From Xanthomonas nasturtii (GTDB lineage Bacteria; Pseudomonadota; Gammaproteobacteria; Xanthomonadales; Xanthomonadaceae): 32,096 nucleotides of DNA. A program made the position numbers and the translations under genes. The stretch lies in assembly GCF_001660815.1 (NCBI RefSeq), contig NZ_LYMI01000043.1, positions 1-32,096 of the forward strand, written 5' to 3'. Positions 1-9,423 of this stretch are shown here, piece by piece (the stretch's first letter is position 1; each line of letters opens with the position of its first letter). The notes under the pieces were generated by a model. It saw nothing but the letters and a program-made list of their open reading frames with translations, did not search any database and was not told where the DNA came from.

Positions 1-8
1 CTTTACCC

Positions 9-45
9 GAAACCCTCTATCCAACAGGATGGAGGGTTTCTTTTT
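9..45 (+). terminator. Rho-independent terminator of an upstream gene
   Basis: A 14-bp stem (9-22 with 27-40, one G-T wobble) closes a four-base loop (AACA) and is followed by a run of five T at 41-45. This is a canonical intrinsic terminator for a plus-strand gene that ends before the window. I see no convincing gene or signal between here and the mutM start at 360. Confidence 0.9.
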
Positions 46-359
46 GCCTGCAATTTGAGAAAACCAAGACGCTTGCAAGTACTGGGTTGCTCCGCAAGGC
101 TGCAAACAGCTGACTCACAAGTGGTGGGAGACCAAGGCGATTGAAGCGCAAAGCTTATGCGTCGCGTATGCGATGGCTTCTGCCGACTTAACCAATGCAT
201 CAATTCGCATCGTTACATCGAAAGCGCGTTTTCCATATCAGGGAAGCAGAAACGCTGTAACAATTGAGCGGCAGCAGCGTCACGTTGATTGCATTTGGGC
301 GTTTCAGCCTCCATCTGCTGGCTTGCCGGTGCGTGACCGGTCGTTCCTTGGATGCATTG
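46..359. other. Intergenic stretch without a recognisable gene
   Basis: About 310 bases between the terminator and mutM. Short open frames exist on both strands but none resembles a protein I know or has a good ribosome binding site. I see no tRNA, repeat array or clear sigma-70 promoter here. It presumably contains the mutM promoter. Confidence 0.5.
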
Positions 360-1175
360 ATGCCCGAGTTGCCAGAGGTCGAAACAACGCTACGTGGCCT
401 GTCGCCGCATCTGCTCGGACAACGCATCCATGGCGTCATCCTGCGGCGTCCCGATCTTCGCTGGCCGATCCCTGAGCAAATCGAGCGCCTGCTTCCCGGC
501 GCCACCATCACCAGCGTGCGTCGGCGCGCGAAGTATTTATTGATCGATACGGACGCCGGTGGCAGTGCACTACTGCATCTTGGAATGTCCGGAAGTCTGC
601 GTGTCCTGCCTGGCGATACGTTGCCGCGTGCGCACGATCATGTGGATATCAGCCTGCAAAACGGACGCGTACTGCGCTTCAACGACCCGCGTCGCTTTGG
701 CTGCCTGTTGTGGCAATCCGATACACACGCACATGAATTGCTTGCCGCGCTTGGTCCGGAACCATTATCGGATGCATTTACTGGCGATTATCTGCATGGG
801 TTGGCACGCGGCCGGCGTGCCGCTGTCAAAACCTTCTTGATGGATCAGGCAGTGGTTGTCGGGGTTGGCAATATCTACGCTGCCGAAAGCCTGCATCGGG
901 CGGGAATCAGCCCGTTGCGCGAGGCGGGAAAGGTGTCGCTGGATCGCTACCGGCGTCTGGCTGATGCAGTGAAAGACATCCTGGCGTACGCCATCCACCG
1001 CGGTGGTACCACGTTGCGCGACTTCATCAGTCCGGATGGTGCGCCCGGTTACTTCGAGCAGGAACTCACCGTCTACGGACGCGAAGGTGAGGCCTGCAAA
1101 CAATGCGGGCGGGTGCTGAAGCACGCCACCATCGGCCAACGCGCGACGGTGTGGTGCGGGAGTTGTCAGCGGTAA
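360..1175 (+). CDS. mutM: Formamidopyrimidine-DNA glycosylase MutM (Fpg)
   Basis: This is a bifunctional base-excision repair enzyme that removes oxidised purines such as 8-oxoguanine and nicks the abasic site. The frame is open from 264, but ATG 360 is chosen because it gives [10 protein letters not shown]: after Met removal Pro2 is the Schiff-base nucleophile and Glu3 the acid catalyst. The 271-aa product has Lys58 (RRAKYL), Met76 (HLGMSG) and Arg111-Phe113 (DPRRFG), residues that contact or probe DNA in this family. It also has the GVGNIYAAE helix-two-turn-helix segment with Asn171. A C-terminal zinc finger has Cys246, Cys249, Cys266 and Cys269 (C-x2-C-x16-C-x2-C) with Arg261 in its hairpin. 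Length and all key residues are normal. The following gene starts about 160 bp later and is not obviously co-transcribed. Confidence 0.97.
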   Translation: MPELPEVETTLRGLSPHLLGQRIHGVILRRPDLRWPIPEQIERLLPGATITSVRRRAKYLLIDTDAGGSALLHLGMSGSLRVLPGDTLPRAHDHVDISLQNGRVLRFNDPRRFGCLLWQSDTHAHELLAALGPEPLSDAFTGDYLHGLARGRRAAVKTFLMDQAVVVGVGNIYAAESLHRAGISPLREAGKVSLDRYRRLADAVKDILAYAIHRGGTTLRDFISPDGAPGYFEQELTVYGREGEACKQCGRVLKHATIGQRATVWCGSCQR

Positions 1176-1333
1176 GCGCCAAGCCATGCCCAGGCATGGC
1201 CGACAACTGCAGTGATCCGGCACGTCTCTCGGATTCACCCAACGAGCTGCAACGAAGCGACTACCGCTGTGTGCGTCTGGTTTCCCTGCATGCAGCGGGC
1301 CACAATCGCGATGCCCTTGTTTGGAAGCATTCC

Positions 1334-2437
1334 ATGCTGAACTCGCCACAGCGTTTCACTCCCTTGGCGGTTATCGGCGCGTTTGCGCTGCTGCCGATGA
1401 CCTCGACGGGTGCGGTTGCGCCCGCGCCCACGAACGCAGCTGCCGTAGAGCGCATCCAGTTGAGCAGCAAGGCAGTAGAGCTGAGCGCCACGCCCGCCTT
1501 CGGTGGGCGCGTGTTGTCGTTCAACCTGCGCGGTCAGCCCAACGTGCTGAAGGTCGGCGCAGCGGTGGAACAACAGCCGGCGCCCGAGGTGTCAGCCACT
1601 GCGGGGGATATCGCCTATCTCGGCCATGATGTATGGATCGGGCCACAGAGCCAGTGGTGGCTGCATCAGCAGCTCAATCGCACGCGTCAGGCGGCGGCAG
1701 CAGTGTGGCCGCCGGATCCGTATCTGTCCTTGGCGCAGACGCATATCACCCAGCGCAGTCAGGACGCACTGGAGTTCGAAGGTGTGCCGAGCCCGCTGAC
1801 CGGTGTGCAATTGCGCAAGCACATCAAACTGTCTGCAGCGCATGCGGATACCGTGGACATCCAGGCCAGCGCACGCAATATCCGCACGCAGCCGATTGCC
1901 TGGGATCTCTGGTTCAACACGCGGGTTGCGGCCTCGACACGGGTCTTTGTGCCGGTGGCCGCCGCGACGGATATTCGTGTGCAGCCGCCAAGCGAAGCCG
2001 GGACGGTGGCGCCCCGTTACAAGCACGCGCGCGGTGTCCTTGCGCTGCGCGCCGATGCGCGCAAAGACGGCTTAATCCAGCGCGGCAAGCTGTTGCTGCA
2101 GCCGTCTGCTGGGTGGATGGCCGGTTTTGCAGGCGGGCAGGTGCTGGTGATTCGCTTTGCTCATCAGCCGTTGGCGGCGATCCATCCCGAGCAGGGGCAG
2201 GTGGAGTTGTACCTGGATGCGCCACCTGAGCATCCCGAGCAGGGACTGCTGGAAATGGAGGTCCACGCACCGTACCGGCAGCTCGCGCCAGGGGCGCAGA
2301 TGCAGGCGCAGGAACAATGGACCTTGCTGCGCTACACCGGGCCGGATGACGAACAGGCGCAGCGGCAGTTCCTGTGCGGCAAGGCCAACGCGTTGCAGTT
2401 GGCCAACGCCTGCGATGCGCCACCCGTGCCGCGCTGA
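1334..2437 (+). CDS. Secreted DUF4380-type (galactose mutarotase-like) protein
   Basis: A 367-aa protein of unknown substrate. The frame is open from 1103, inside mutM, but ATG 1334 gives an N-terminus with a hydrophobic signal-like stretch (TPLAVIGAFALLPM, residues 9-22), so export to the periplasm is likely. After this comes a beta-rich region with GGRVLSFNLRGQPNVLK, a pattern typical of aldose-epimerase-like sandwich folds. The GHDVWIGPQSQWW and DPYLSL segments match what I remember of DUF4380. No catalytic assignment is possible from the sequence. It ends 68 bp before opgD on the same strand, so the two may be co-transcribed, and a carbohydrate-related role in the periplasm is a reasonable inference. 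The family name is from memory; the coding status is firm. Confidence 0.8.
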   Translation: MLNSPQRFTPLAVIGAFALLPMTSTGAVAPAPTNAAAVERIQLSSKAVELSATPAFGGRVLSFNLRGQPNVLKVGAAVEQQPAPEVSATAGDIAYLGHDVWIGPQSQWWLHQQLNRTRQAAAAVWPPDPYLSLAQTHITQRSQDALEFEGVPSPLTGVQLRKHIKLSAAHADTVDIQASARNIRTQPIAWDLWFNTRVAASTRVFVPVAAATDIRVQPPSEAGTVAPRYKHARGVLALRADARKDGLIQRGKLLLQPSAGWMAGFAGGQVLVIRFAHQPLAAIHPEQGQVELYLDAPPEHPEQGLLEMEVHAPYRQLAPGAQMQAQEQWTLLRYTGPDDEQAQRQFLCGKANALQLANACDAPPVPR

Positions 2438-2505
2438 GTTGCGCATTCACCGCGATGCCGGGCAGTGGCTATGATGTCGCCCAATCCCTGACCAGATCGA
2501 TGCGC

Positions 2506-4107
2506 ATGCAACGACGCCACTTCCTGAAGAATGCCGCGGCCGCCTTGGCCGCGCTCGGTTTGCCGACGTTGCCGCACTGGGCGCTGGCAGCCAAGGCCGT
2601 TGGGCTGCGTCGACTCGGCCAGCCGCAGCCATTCGACTACGCCTGGCTGAAGGGTCAGGCGCGTGCGCTGGCCAAGGCGCCGTACAAAAGCCACAAGCAG
2701 GTGTTGCCGGGACCGTTGGAGGCGCTGAACTGGGATCAGTACCAGTCGATCCGCTACCGTCAGGATCATGCGCTGTGGGCCGATGGCAACGGCAAGTTCC
2801 AGGCGAAGTTCTTCCACCTCGGGCTGTATTTCCATACCCCGGTGCACATCTACGACATCGTCGATGGCAAGGCGCAGCAGTTGGCCTACGACCCGGCAGC
2901 GTTCGATTACGGCAGCAGCGGGCTGGGCGGCAAGCAGTTGCCCAAGGACCTGGGCTTTGCCGGCTTTCGCCTCAATACACGCAAGGACACCGATCGCGAT
3001 TTCTCGGCGTTCCTGGGCGCGAGCTATTTCCGTGCTGTCGGCAAGGAAGGCCAGTACGGGCAATCGGCGCGTGGGCTGGCGATCGATACCGGCACCGGTG
3101 GGCCGGAGGAGTTTCCCGATTTCATCGCCTATTACCTGGAACAGCCGGCCGACGATTCGGACACGGTGGTGGTGTACGGCTTGCTGGATTCGCCCAGTAT
3201 TGCCGGCGCGTACCGGTTCGCCATCACCAATGGCGAAGTGCTGGTGATGGACATCGACAGCGCGCTATACCCGCGTAAGGCAATCGAACGGCTGGGGATT
3301 GGCCCATGCACCAGCATGTACCAGGTCGGCGAGAACGACAGCCGGATGGATTGGGACTGGCGCCCGGAAATCCACGACACCGATGGCCTGGCGATGTGGA
3401 CCGGCGGCGGGGAATGGATCTGGCGGCCGTTGTGCAACCCGCCGCAGCTGCGCTTCAACATGTTCGTCGACGAGAACCCGCGCGGGTTCGGGCTGCTGCA
3501 GCGCGACCGCAACTTCGACCATTACCAGGACGATGGCGTGTTTTACGAGAAGCGCCCGTGCCTGTGGGTGGAACCCAAGAGCGGTTGGGGCAAGGGCTCG
3601 GTGCAGCTGGTCGAGATTCCGACCGTGGACGAGACCTTCGACAACATCGTGGCGTTCTGGAACCCGCAGGCCAAGCCGCAGCCGGGGCAGGAACTGCTGA
3701 TGGGCTACCGGTTGTACTGGGGCGCGCAGCCGCCGGCCAGCTCGCCGCTGGCGCATTGCGTGGCCACGCGTACCGGTCTGGGCGGCATTGTGGGGCAAAA
3801 GCGCAGTCATTTCTCCTGGCGGTTTGCGGTGGATTTTGCCGGCGGCCAACTGGCAGCGCTGGTGAAGGACTCCAAGGCCAAGGTCGAGACCGTGCTGCAG
3901 GTTTCGCGCGGCAGCACCGAGATCGTGTCGGCGCGGCCGCTGCATGAGCTCAAGGGTTATCGGGCGATGTTCGATCTGGTGCCGCCGGACGAAGGCACCC
4001 AGCAGATCGATATCCGCCTGTATCTGCGCGCCAACGGCAAGCCGCTTACCGAAACCTGGCTCTACCAGTGGACGCCGCCATCGGCGAGCGAGCGCAAGAT
4101 TTACTGA
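2506..4107 (+). CDS. opgD: Glucan biosynthesis protein D (OpgD/MdoD), Tat-exported
   Basis: A periplasmic protein of osmoregulated periplasmic glucan synthesis, related to OpgG and thought to shape the glucan backbone or its branching. Start ATG 2506 gives 533 aa; ATG 2500, two codons earlier, is also possible. The N-terminus MQRRHFLKNAAAALAALG is a twin-arginine signal ending near HWALA-AK, which is usual for OpgD as opposed to Sec-exported OpgG. The mature part carries typical MdoG/OpgG segments such as YQSIRYRQDHALWA, KFFHLGLYFHTPVHIYDI, FAGFRLNTRKD, FLGASYFRAVG and GEWIWRPL. Length is what I remember for the Xanthomonas orthologue. No opgGH partner is in the window, as expected for a separately located opgD. 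The gene faces the histidine kinase gene convergently. Confidence 0.95.
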   Translation: MQRRHFLKNAAAALAALGLPTLPHWALAAKAVGLRRLGQPQPFDYAWLKGQARALAKAPYKSHKQVLPGPLEALNWDQYQSIRYRQDHALWADGNGKFQAKFFHLGLYFHTPVHIYDIVDGKAQQLAYDPAAFDYGSSGLGGKQLPKDLGFAGFRLNTRKDTDRDFSAFLGASYFRAVGKEGQYGQSARGLAIDTGTGGPEEFPDFIAYYLEQPADDSDTVVVYGLLDSPSIAGAYRFAITNGEVLVMDIDSALYPRKAIERLGIGPCTSMYQVGENDSRMDWDWRPEIHDTDGLAMWTGGGEWIWRPLCNPPQLRFNMFVDENPRGFGLLQRDRNFDHYQDDGVFYEKRPCLWVEPKSGWGKGSVQLVEIPTVDETFDNIVAFWNPQAKPQPGQELLMGYRLYWGAQPPASSPLAHCVATRTGLGGIVGQKRSHFSWRFAVDFAGGQLAALVKDSKAKVETVLQVSRGSTEIVSARPLHELKGYRAMFDLVPPDEGTQQIDIRLYLRANGKPLTETWLYQWTPPSASERKIY

Positions 4108-4126
4108 GCACGGATAGGCAAAAGCG

Positions 4127-4152
4127 GCTGGCGACCGTTGCTGGCCGCCAGC
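4127..4152. terminator. Possible bidirectional hairpin between convergent genes
   Basis: A 7-bp perfect inverted repeat, GCTGGCG (4127-4133) with CGCCAGC (4146-4152), lies in the 78-bp space between the convergent stops of opgD and the kinase gene. There is no T tract, so assignment as a terminator rests only on position and GC-rich pairing. Confidence 0.3.
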
Positions 4153-4185
4153 GTTGCACTGGCTTGCAGTCCCTGCGGACGTCGC

Positions 4186-5430
4186 TCAGGCAGGTGCCGA
4201 GGTGTTGACCAGTTGCAGACGCCCGCGCGGGCGGACGCAGGCCAGTTCCACGCGGAAACAGGTGCCGTCCTTGCCGCTGGTGATGCGTAATTCGCCTTGA
4301 TGGGCCTGCGCGATCTGCGCTGCCATGTGCAGGCCCAGATCGACGTCGGGCAGGGCGCGCCCGCCGGTATGCACATGAGTGGACGCGTGCAGGACATCCA
4401 GCCGGCGCGGATCGATGCCGTCCAGATTGCAGACTTCGATGCGCAGCCGTCCGTATTCGGTCACGGCGATCGCCTTGATCAGCGAACTCTGCTGGCCCTG
4501 TACCACGGCGTTGATCATCAGACTGCCGAACATCTGCGCCAACCGCACCGCATCGCCATGCACCGGCTCATCGATGGCCACATGCGTGGACAACACCTGG
4601 TTGGGGTAGGCCGCGCGGGTTTCGTCCACGACCTGGGAGAGTGCATCGAGCAAATCGCTCCCGTCGCCGTAGTCCAGCTGCAGCCAGTCGCGTTCGATGC
4701 CGCGGGCGAAATCGCAGGCGAAATCGATCAGCTCTTCCATGCGTCGCAGGCTGCGCTGCATCGAACGGATGGCGCTGCCATGGCGCTGGTTGAGCTGGTC
4801 GATGGACAACATGTCCACTACCGCATGCATGGACTGCAACGGGTTGCGCAGGTCGTGCCCGAGAATGCCGATGAACTCTTCGCGCAAACGCGCCGACGCA
4901 CCGACACGGCCCAGTTCGCTGCGTGCCCGCCGCGATTCCAGCGCGCTTTCTTCGGCACGCTGCTCGGCCTGGATCTGTGCGGCCAGCAACTGCGCGAGCA
5001 GTTCGACCTTTTCCACCAGCGGCGCGTCCATGACGCGCGGTAGCGGATCCAGCGCGCATAGGGTGCCGAACACGCTGCCGTCGTCGAACCTGATCGGGAC
5101 CGAGACGTAGCTTTCGAAGCCGTATAGCCGTGGTGTGGGGTGGTCGCGGAAGACCGGGTGCTCGGAGGCATGGCCGAACCACACCGCGTTGCCCTGGGTG
5201 CGCACGCTGTCGCAGAAGGTGGTGACCAATGGCAGCTCGTCGCCGGGCGCCAGACCGAAAGACAGATCATCGCGCACCTGGCAGGTGATCCAGCGCGTAT
5301 CGGTCACGCGCGCGACGGCGGCGAAACCCATTCCGGTCAGACGGGTGAGGATGGTCAGGACGTCGGGAACCGACGAGAGCCGGCCAACACGCGCGATGTC
5401 GGCGCGTAACTCGGAAGGAAGCGGACCCAT
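4186..5430 (-). CDS. GAF-domain sensor histidine kinase, soluble
   Basis: A 414-aa cytoplasmic sensor kinase. The start at 5430 is set by a good ribosome binding site (GGGAGG, five bases before ATG). An N-terminal GAF domain (about residues 18-155) includes FESYVSVPIRFDDGSVFGTLCALD, typical of GAF domains in phytochrome-like kinases. A short coiled linker follows. The HisKA dimerisation domain (about 183-250) has GHDLRNPLQSM with His192 as the likely phosphoacceptor. The HATPase domain (about 285-400) keeps an Asn in LMINAVVQG and a DLGLHMAAQIAQAHQGELRI segment, but its N and G boxes are looser than usual. There are no membrane segments, so the signal is intracellular and unknown. No response-regulator gene is adjacent, so the partner cannot be named. 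Family assignment is secure; function is open. Confidence 0.88.
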   Translation of the reverse strand: MGPLPSELRADIARVGRLSSVPDVLTILTRLTGMGFAAVARVTDTRWITCQVRDDLSFGLAPGDELPLVTTFCDSVRTQGNAVWFGHASEHPVFRDHPTPRLYGFESYVSVPIRFDDGSVFGTLCALDPLPRVMDAPLVEKVELLAQLLAAQIQAEQRAEESALESRRARSELGRVGASARLREEFIGILGHDLRNPLQSMHAVVDMLSIDQLNQRHGSAIRSMQRSLRRMEELIDFACDFARGIERDWLQLDYGDGSDLLDALSQVVDETRAAYPNQVLSTHVAIDEPVHGDAVRLAQMFGSLMINAVVQGQQSSLIKAIAVTEYGRLRIEVCNLDGIDPRRLDVLHASTHVHTGGRALPDVDLGLHMAAQIAQAHQGELRITSGKDGTCFRVELACVRPRGRLQLVNTSAPA

Positions 5431-5874
5431 GTATGCCTCCCGATGAGTGGATGATCGCCAGTTTACAGGACCGCGGTTGCGCCCGGTTGGGCGACGCGGC
5501 GCTGCACTTAATGCGTCACGATACGCTGGTCCAACGGTCAAGGCGATGCTTGCGTGACCGCATGCCCGCACAGGTGTAGCAGTGCCTGCGCAGCGCATAG
5601 ATCGCGGTTGGTGGATCGTAGTTGGCCACTGCGCAAGGCGATGTTGTGCCACGTGCAGGCAAGGTGCTTTACGCCGCTGGCATCCGCTCGGCGCTGATGG
5701 TGTGCAATGCGGCCGAGTGGCGCAACGCCTGCTGTTCGAGCAGGCCTGTGTTGCCTCCGCGCTGCCACACCGGTTGCGTGTGACGGCGCGAAGAGGTGCG
5801 CGATCGCGTTGATCACGCAGGCGAGACTGGCTGCGATGCGGCGATCGCCACGGCTGCGTCGCCGGAGCTCAGCG
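5431..5874. other. Intergenic stretch without a recognisable gene
   Basis: About 440 bases between the kinase start and the end of tdk. Open frames here run into antisense of tdk or have no recognisable similarity. I see no tRNA, repeat or clear terminator. The promoter of the kinase gene should be in the first part (on the minus strand). Confidence 0.4.
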
Positions 5875-6504
5875 CTACGCCGTCGGCAGTGGCAAGGCGA
5901 TCTGCAGCGGATCGATGCGGCCTTCGCCGCGCATGATCTTCTTGAACTCGGCGCGGCTGACCGACACATAGCGCTCGTTGCCTCCGATTTCCACCTGCGG
6001 GCCGTCCTGCACCGCATGCCCTTGCGCGTCCACGCGCACGGTCATGGTGGCTTTGCTGCCGCTGTGGCAGATGGTCTTGATCTCGTCCAGCTCGTCGGCC
6101 CAGGCCAGCAGGAACTGGCTGCCTTCGAACAGCTCGCCGCGGAAGTCGGTGCGCAGGCCGTAGCACAGCACCGGAATGCGCAGGCGGTCGACCACCTCGC
6201 TCAGCTGCCACACCTGCGCACGGCTGAGGAATTGCGCTTCGTCCACCAGCACGCAATGCAAGGCACCGTCGCTGTGGATGTCGCGTTCCACCAACTGCTG
6301 CAACTCGGTGTCGCGCTCGAAGATGCGTCCGTCCGCGCGCAGGCCGATCCGCGAGGCGACCACACCGCTGCCGGCGCGGTGATCGAGCTTGGGCGTGAGG
6401 ATCAGCGTGCGCATGCCGCGCTCGCGGTAGTTGTGCGCCGACTGCAGCAAGGTGGTGGTCTTGCCGGCATTCATTGCCGAATAATAGAAATAGAGCTTGG
6501 CCAT
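5875..6504 (-). CDS. tdk: Thymidine kinase (type II, TK1-like)
   Basis: It phosphorylates thymidine to dTMP with ATP in the pyrimidine salvage pathway, in the cytoplasm. The 209-aa product begins [20 protein letters not shown], containing the P-loop (residues 9-17). Arg31-region RERGMRT and VLVDEAQF (Glu89, the expected catalytic base) follow. The [14 protein letters not shown] segment and the thymidine-binding lasso ending GGNERYVSV are also present. Zinc ligands are reduced: the site written CxxC in many relatives reads CHSG (Cys146, Ser149 region) and the later Cys position is Ser183 in VSVSRAEF. The lasso zinc site is therefore probably lost or altered. The gene is divergent from rep with about 210 bp between, enough for two promoters. 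Confidence 0.95.
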   Translation of the reverse strand: MAKLYFYYSAMNAGKTTTLLQSAHNYRERGMRTLILTPKLDHRAGSGVVASRIGLRADGRIFERDTELQQLVERDIHSDGALHCVLVDEAQFLSRAQVWQLSEVVDRLRIPVLCYGLRTDFRGELFEGSQFLLAWADELDEIKTICHSGSKATMTVRVDAQGHAVQDGPQVEIGGNERYVSVSRAEFKKIMRGEGRIDPLQIALPLPTA

Positions 6505-6716
6505 CGGGCGATTTTACCGGGCCGGGCGGCTGGATGCGGGCCCGGCGTGCGTACTGTTGGCGTGGCTTGGCGATGTGACCGTCGGTGGCGTCGATGAGCA
6601 GGCGTGCACAGCCCGCAGTTGTGCGGCAAAGGCCAGCTGTAACAGCTACATGAACCCATCGCGCCGGCCAGCCGCGGGCAGCCCCGGTACAATGGCGCGC
6701 TCTGTCGGAAGCCTCT

Positions 6717-8693
6717 ATGCACGGTCTCAATCCCCCGCAAAGCGCCGCGGTGCTGCACTGCGAAGGTCCCTTGTTGGTGCTGGCCGGTGCCGGCAGCGGC
6801 AAGACACGCGTGATTGTGGAAAAGATCGCGCATCTGATCGCCATCGGCCGTTATCCGGCCAAGCGCATCGCCGCGATCACCTTCACCAACAAATCCGCCA
6901 AGGAAATGCGCGAGCGTGTGGCCAAGCGCATCCGCGGCGATGGGGCTGACGGCCTGACCATCTGCACCTTCCACGCGCTGGGCCTGAAGTTCCTGCAGAT
7001 CGAGCATGCCGCGGCCGGCTTGAAGCGCGGCTTCTCGATCTTCGACTCGGACGATGCCGCCGCACAGATCAAGGACCTGATGCATGGCGCCAAGCCCGAT
7101 GCGATCGAAGATGCCAAGAACCTGATCTCGCGCGCCAAGAATGCCGGCCTGTCGCCCGAGCAGGCAATGGCGGCAGCACGCAGCAATCGCGAGAAAGAAG
7201 CCGCCAGTTTGTACGAGCGCTACCAGGCGCGGCTGACCACCTTCAATGCGGTGGACTTCGACGACCTGATCCGCTTGCCGGTGCAGATTCTGGAAGCCAA
7301 CGAAGACATCGTGATGGGCTGGCGCGAGCGCATCGGCTACCTGCTGGTGGACGAGTGCCAGGACACCAACGATGCGCAGTACCGGCTGCTGAAGATGCTG
7401 GCCGGGCCGCGCGGCAATTTCACCTGCGTGGGCGACGACGATCAGAGCATCTACGCCTGGCGCGGTGCCAACCCGGAAAATTTGCAGCAGATGGCGCGCG
7501 ATTACCCGGCGCTGGAAATCATCAAGCTGGAGCAGAACTACCGCTGCTCCAATCGTGTGCTGCGCGCGGCCAATGCCTTGATCGCGCATAACCCGCACGA
7601 GCACTTGAAGACGCTGTGGAGCGACCAGGCCGACGGCGAGCGCATCCGCGTGTGGGAGTGCCGCGACAGCGAGCATGAGGCGGAGAAAGTGGCCGCGGAG
7701 ATTTCGTTTCTGGGCACCGCCAAGCAGGTGCCGTGGAGCGATTTCTGCATTCTGTTCCGTGGCAATTTTCAATCGCGGCCGCTGGAAAAAGCATTGCAGC
7801 TGCTGCGCGTGCCGTATCACCTCACCGGTGGCACGGCGTTCCTGGAACGGCAAGAAGTCAAGGACGTGCTGTCGTGGCTGCGGCTGATCGTCAACCCCGA
7901 AGATGACGCGGCATTCTTGCGTGCGGTGCAATCGCCCAAGCGCGAAGTCGGTGCGACCTCGCTGGCGCGCCTGGCCGAGCTTGCCAGCGCCAAGTCGGTG
8001 CCGATGTCGCGTGCGGCCGAATCGATGGGCGCCTTGCAGCACTTGCCGCCGCGTGCGGCCAATGGCCTGAGTGCGTTCACCGATATCCTGCGCGACATGC
8101 GCGAGCACTCGGCCACGATGCCGGCCGGCGAATTGGTACGCACGCTGGCCGAAAAATCCGGCCTGCTCAACGACCTGCGCAACCAGTCCAAGGACGAAAC
8201 CGGGTTCCAGCGGCGCAAGCGCAATCTGGACGAGCTGGCCGAGTGGTTCGAAGGCGGCCCGCGTGGCGCCAGTGCCAGCGATCTGGCCGCGCAGCTGGCA
8301 TTGCTGTCGCGCAACGACAAGGACGATGGCGGCAACCAGGTGCGCATGATGACCATGCATGCGTCCAAGGGCCTGGAATTCCGCTACGTGTTCATCGTCG
8401 GCTGCGAGGACGGGGTGCTGCCGCATGAAGTGAGCCTGGAAGAAGGCAACCTGCAGGAAGAGCGCCGCTTGTTGTACGTGGGCATCACCCGCGCCAAGGA
8501 GCAGCTGTGGATGAGCCACAGCAAGCTGACGCGCAAGTTCGGTGAGCATGTGCGGCTCAAGCCAAGCCGGTTTTTCGACGAGATTCCGGCCGAAGAACTG
8601 CAACGCGACGGCGCCGACCCGGTGGCCGATGCCGAGCGCAAGAACGAACGTGCCAGCGCGGGATTGGCGGCGATCCAGGCATTGTTCGACTGA
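6717..8693 (+). CDS. rep: ATP-dependent DNA helicase Rep
   Basis: A 658-aa superfamily 1A 3'-5' helicase that helps replication forks pass protein blocks. The start MHGLNPPQSAAVLHCEGPLLVLAGAGSGKT places the Q motif and Walker A (residues 23-30) right at the N-terminus, as in Rep and UvrD. The family motifs are all present: TFTNKSAKEM (Ia), LLVDECQDTND (II, Asp212-Asp216), VGDDDQSIYAWRGA (III), LEQNYRCSNRVL (IV), MTMHASKGLEFRYVFIVG (V) and YVGITRAKEQLWMS (VI, Arg592). Length fits Rep rather than the longer UvrD, which would usually be over 700 residues. There is no sign of damage. The downstream acetyltransferase starts 79 bp later. Confidence 0.95.
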   Translation: MHGLNPPQSAAVLHCEGPLLVLAGAGSGKTRVIVEKIAHLIAIGRYPAKRIAAITFTNKSAKEMRERVAKRIRGDGADGLTICTFHALGLKFLQIEHAAAGLKRGFSIFDSDDAAAQIKDLMHGAKPDAIEDAKNLISRAKNAGLSPEQAMAAARSNREKEAASLYERYQARLTTFNAVDFDDLIRLPVQILEANEDIVMGWRERIGYLLVDECQDTNDAQYRLLKMLAGPRGNFTCVGDDDQSIYAWRGANPENLQQMARDYPALEIIKLEQNYRCSNRVLRAANALIAHNPHEHLKTLWSDQADGERIRVWECRDSEHEAEKVAAEISFLGTAKQVPWSDFCILFRGNFQSRPLEKALQLLRVPYHLTGGTAFLERQEVKDVLSWLRLIVNPEDDAAFLRAVQSPKREVGATSLARLAELASAKSVPMSRAAESMGALQHLPPRAANGLSAFTDILRDMREHSATMPAGELVRTLAEKSGLLNDLRNQSKDETGFQRRKRNLDELAEWFEGGPRGASASDLAAQLALLSRNDKDDGGNQVRMMTMHASKGLEFRYVFIVGCEDGVLPHEVSLEEGNLQEERRLLYVGITRAKEQLWMSHSKLTRKFGEHVRLKPSRFFDEIPAEELQRDGADPVADAERKNERASAGLAAIQALFD

Positions 8694-8772
8694 CGCGTGG
8701 TGCGCCGTTGCACGCGCAACGCGCTGCATCGCTTGCCAGTAACGCAGCGGCACGGCAGTCTGGCTTGTCCCG

Positions 8773-9324
8773 ATGCCTGAGTGCGCTGTGACCGTCGTGA
8801 TCGAAACCCCGCGGCTGCGCTTGCGCACGCTCGACCCCGAGCATGACGCCGATGCGATGTTGGAACTGGTCAACGACCCCGGCTTCATCGCCGGTATCAA
8901 CGACCGCGGCATCCGCACCCGCGAGCAGGCGCGTGAGCATCTGCGCGAATGGGCGCAGGCCCACCATGCGCGGTATGGGTTCGCGCACTGGGCGGTAGAG
9001 ACGCGCGAAGATGCCGCGTTTATCGGCACGTTGGGCCTGTTGTGTCGCGACACGTTGCCGGTGCCGCATATCGGTTTTGCGCTGTTGCCTGCGTATCGCG
9101 GCAAGGGTTATGTGACCGAAGCCGGGCGCGCAGTGCTTGCGTACGCCCGCGATGTGCTGGGCTTGCTGCAGCTGTGCGCGATCGTGTCGCCGGACAATGC
9201 CGATTCGATCCGTGCGCTGGAAACGCTCGGGCTGCAGCAGCAAGGCCTGCGGGTGTTGAGCCCCGACACTCCTGCAGTGCTGTATTACGCGATCGATCTT
9301 GCGCCTGCCGGTAGGGCTGGCTGA
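8773..9324 (+). CDS. GNAT-family N-acetyltransferase (RimJ/RimL-like)
   Basis: A 183-aa acetyl-CoA-dependent acetyltransferase of unknown substrate. The N-terminus ETPRLRLRTLDPEHDADAMLELVNDPGF is the usual opening of the RimJ/RimL (Acetyltransf_3) group. The acetyl-CoA pyrophosphate loop is at residues 107-113 (AYRGKGY), followed by TEAGRAVLAYA. The segment SPDNADSIRALETLGLQ is the C-terminal part of the fold, where this group normally has N-x-x-S. The start is uncertain by a few codons because no strong ribosome binding site precedes 8773. The TGA stop is immediately followed, in the same frame, by sequence of the DUF4272 gene. Confidence 0.88.
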   Translation: MPECAVTVVIETPRLRLRTLDPEHDADAMLELVNDPGFIAGINDRGIRTREQAREHLREWAQAHHARYGFAHWAVETREDAAFIGTLGLLCRDTLPVPHIGFALLPAYRGKGYVTEAGRAVLAYARDVLGLLQLCAIVSPDNADSIRALETLGLQQQGLRVLSPDTPAVLYYAIDLAPAGRAG

Positions 9325-9423
9325 GCGCCAGCGACGCGCTGTCTTCTGCGGCAGCACTTTACGTTCGATGTCGACGACGCGGACTTCGGTGCGCTGGCGC
9401 AGTGGGCCGAGCAGGCCAATGCA

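Noticed and set aside
4186..5430. The GAF kinase considered as a phytochrome
   Set aside because: There is no PAS or PHY domain and the protein starts directly with a short GAF domain; no chromophore-binding Cys context is recognisable.
5707..6597. A 296-codon plus-strand open frame opposite tdk
   Set aside because: It is a shadow of tdk, whose P-loop and DEAQF motifs are clear on the other strand.
6471..9104. An 877-codon open frame on the minus strand opposite rep
   Set aside because: It is the antisense shadow of the high-G+C rep gene, which has every helicase motif. The minus-strand product resembles no protein I know.
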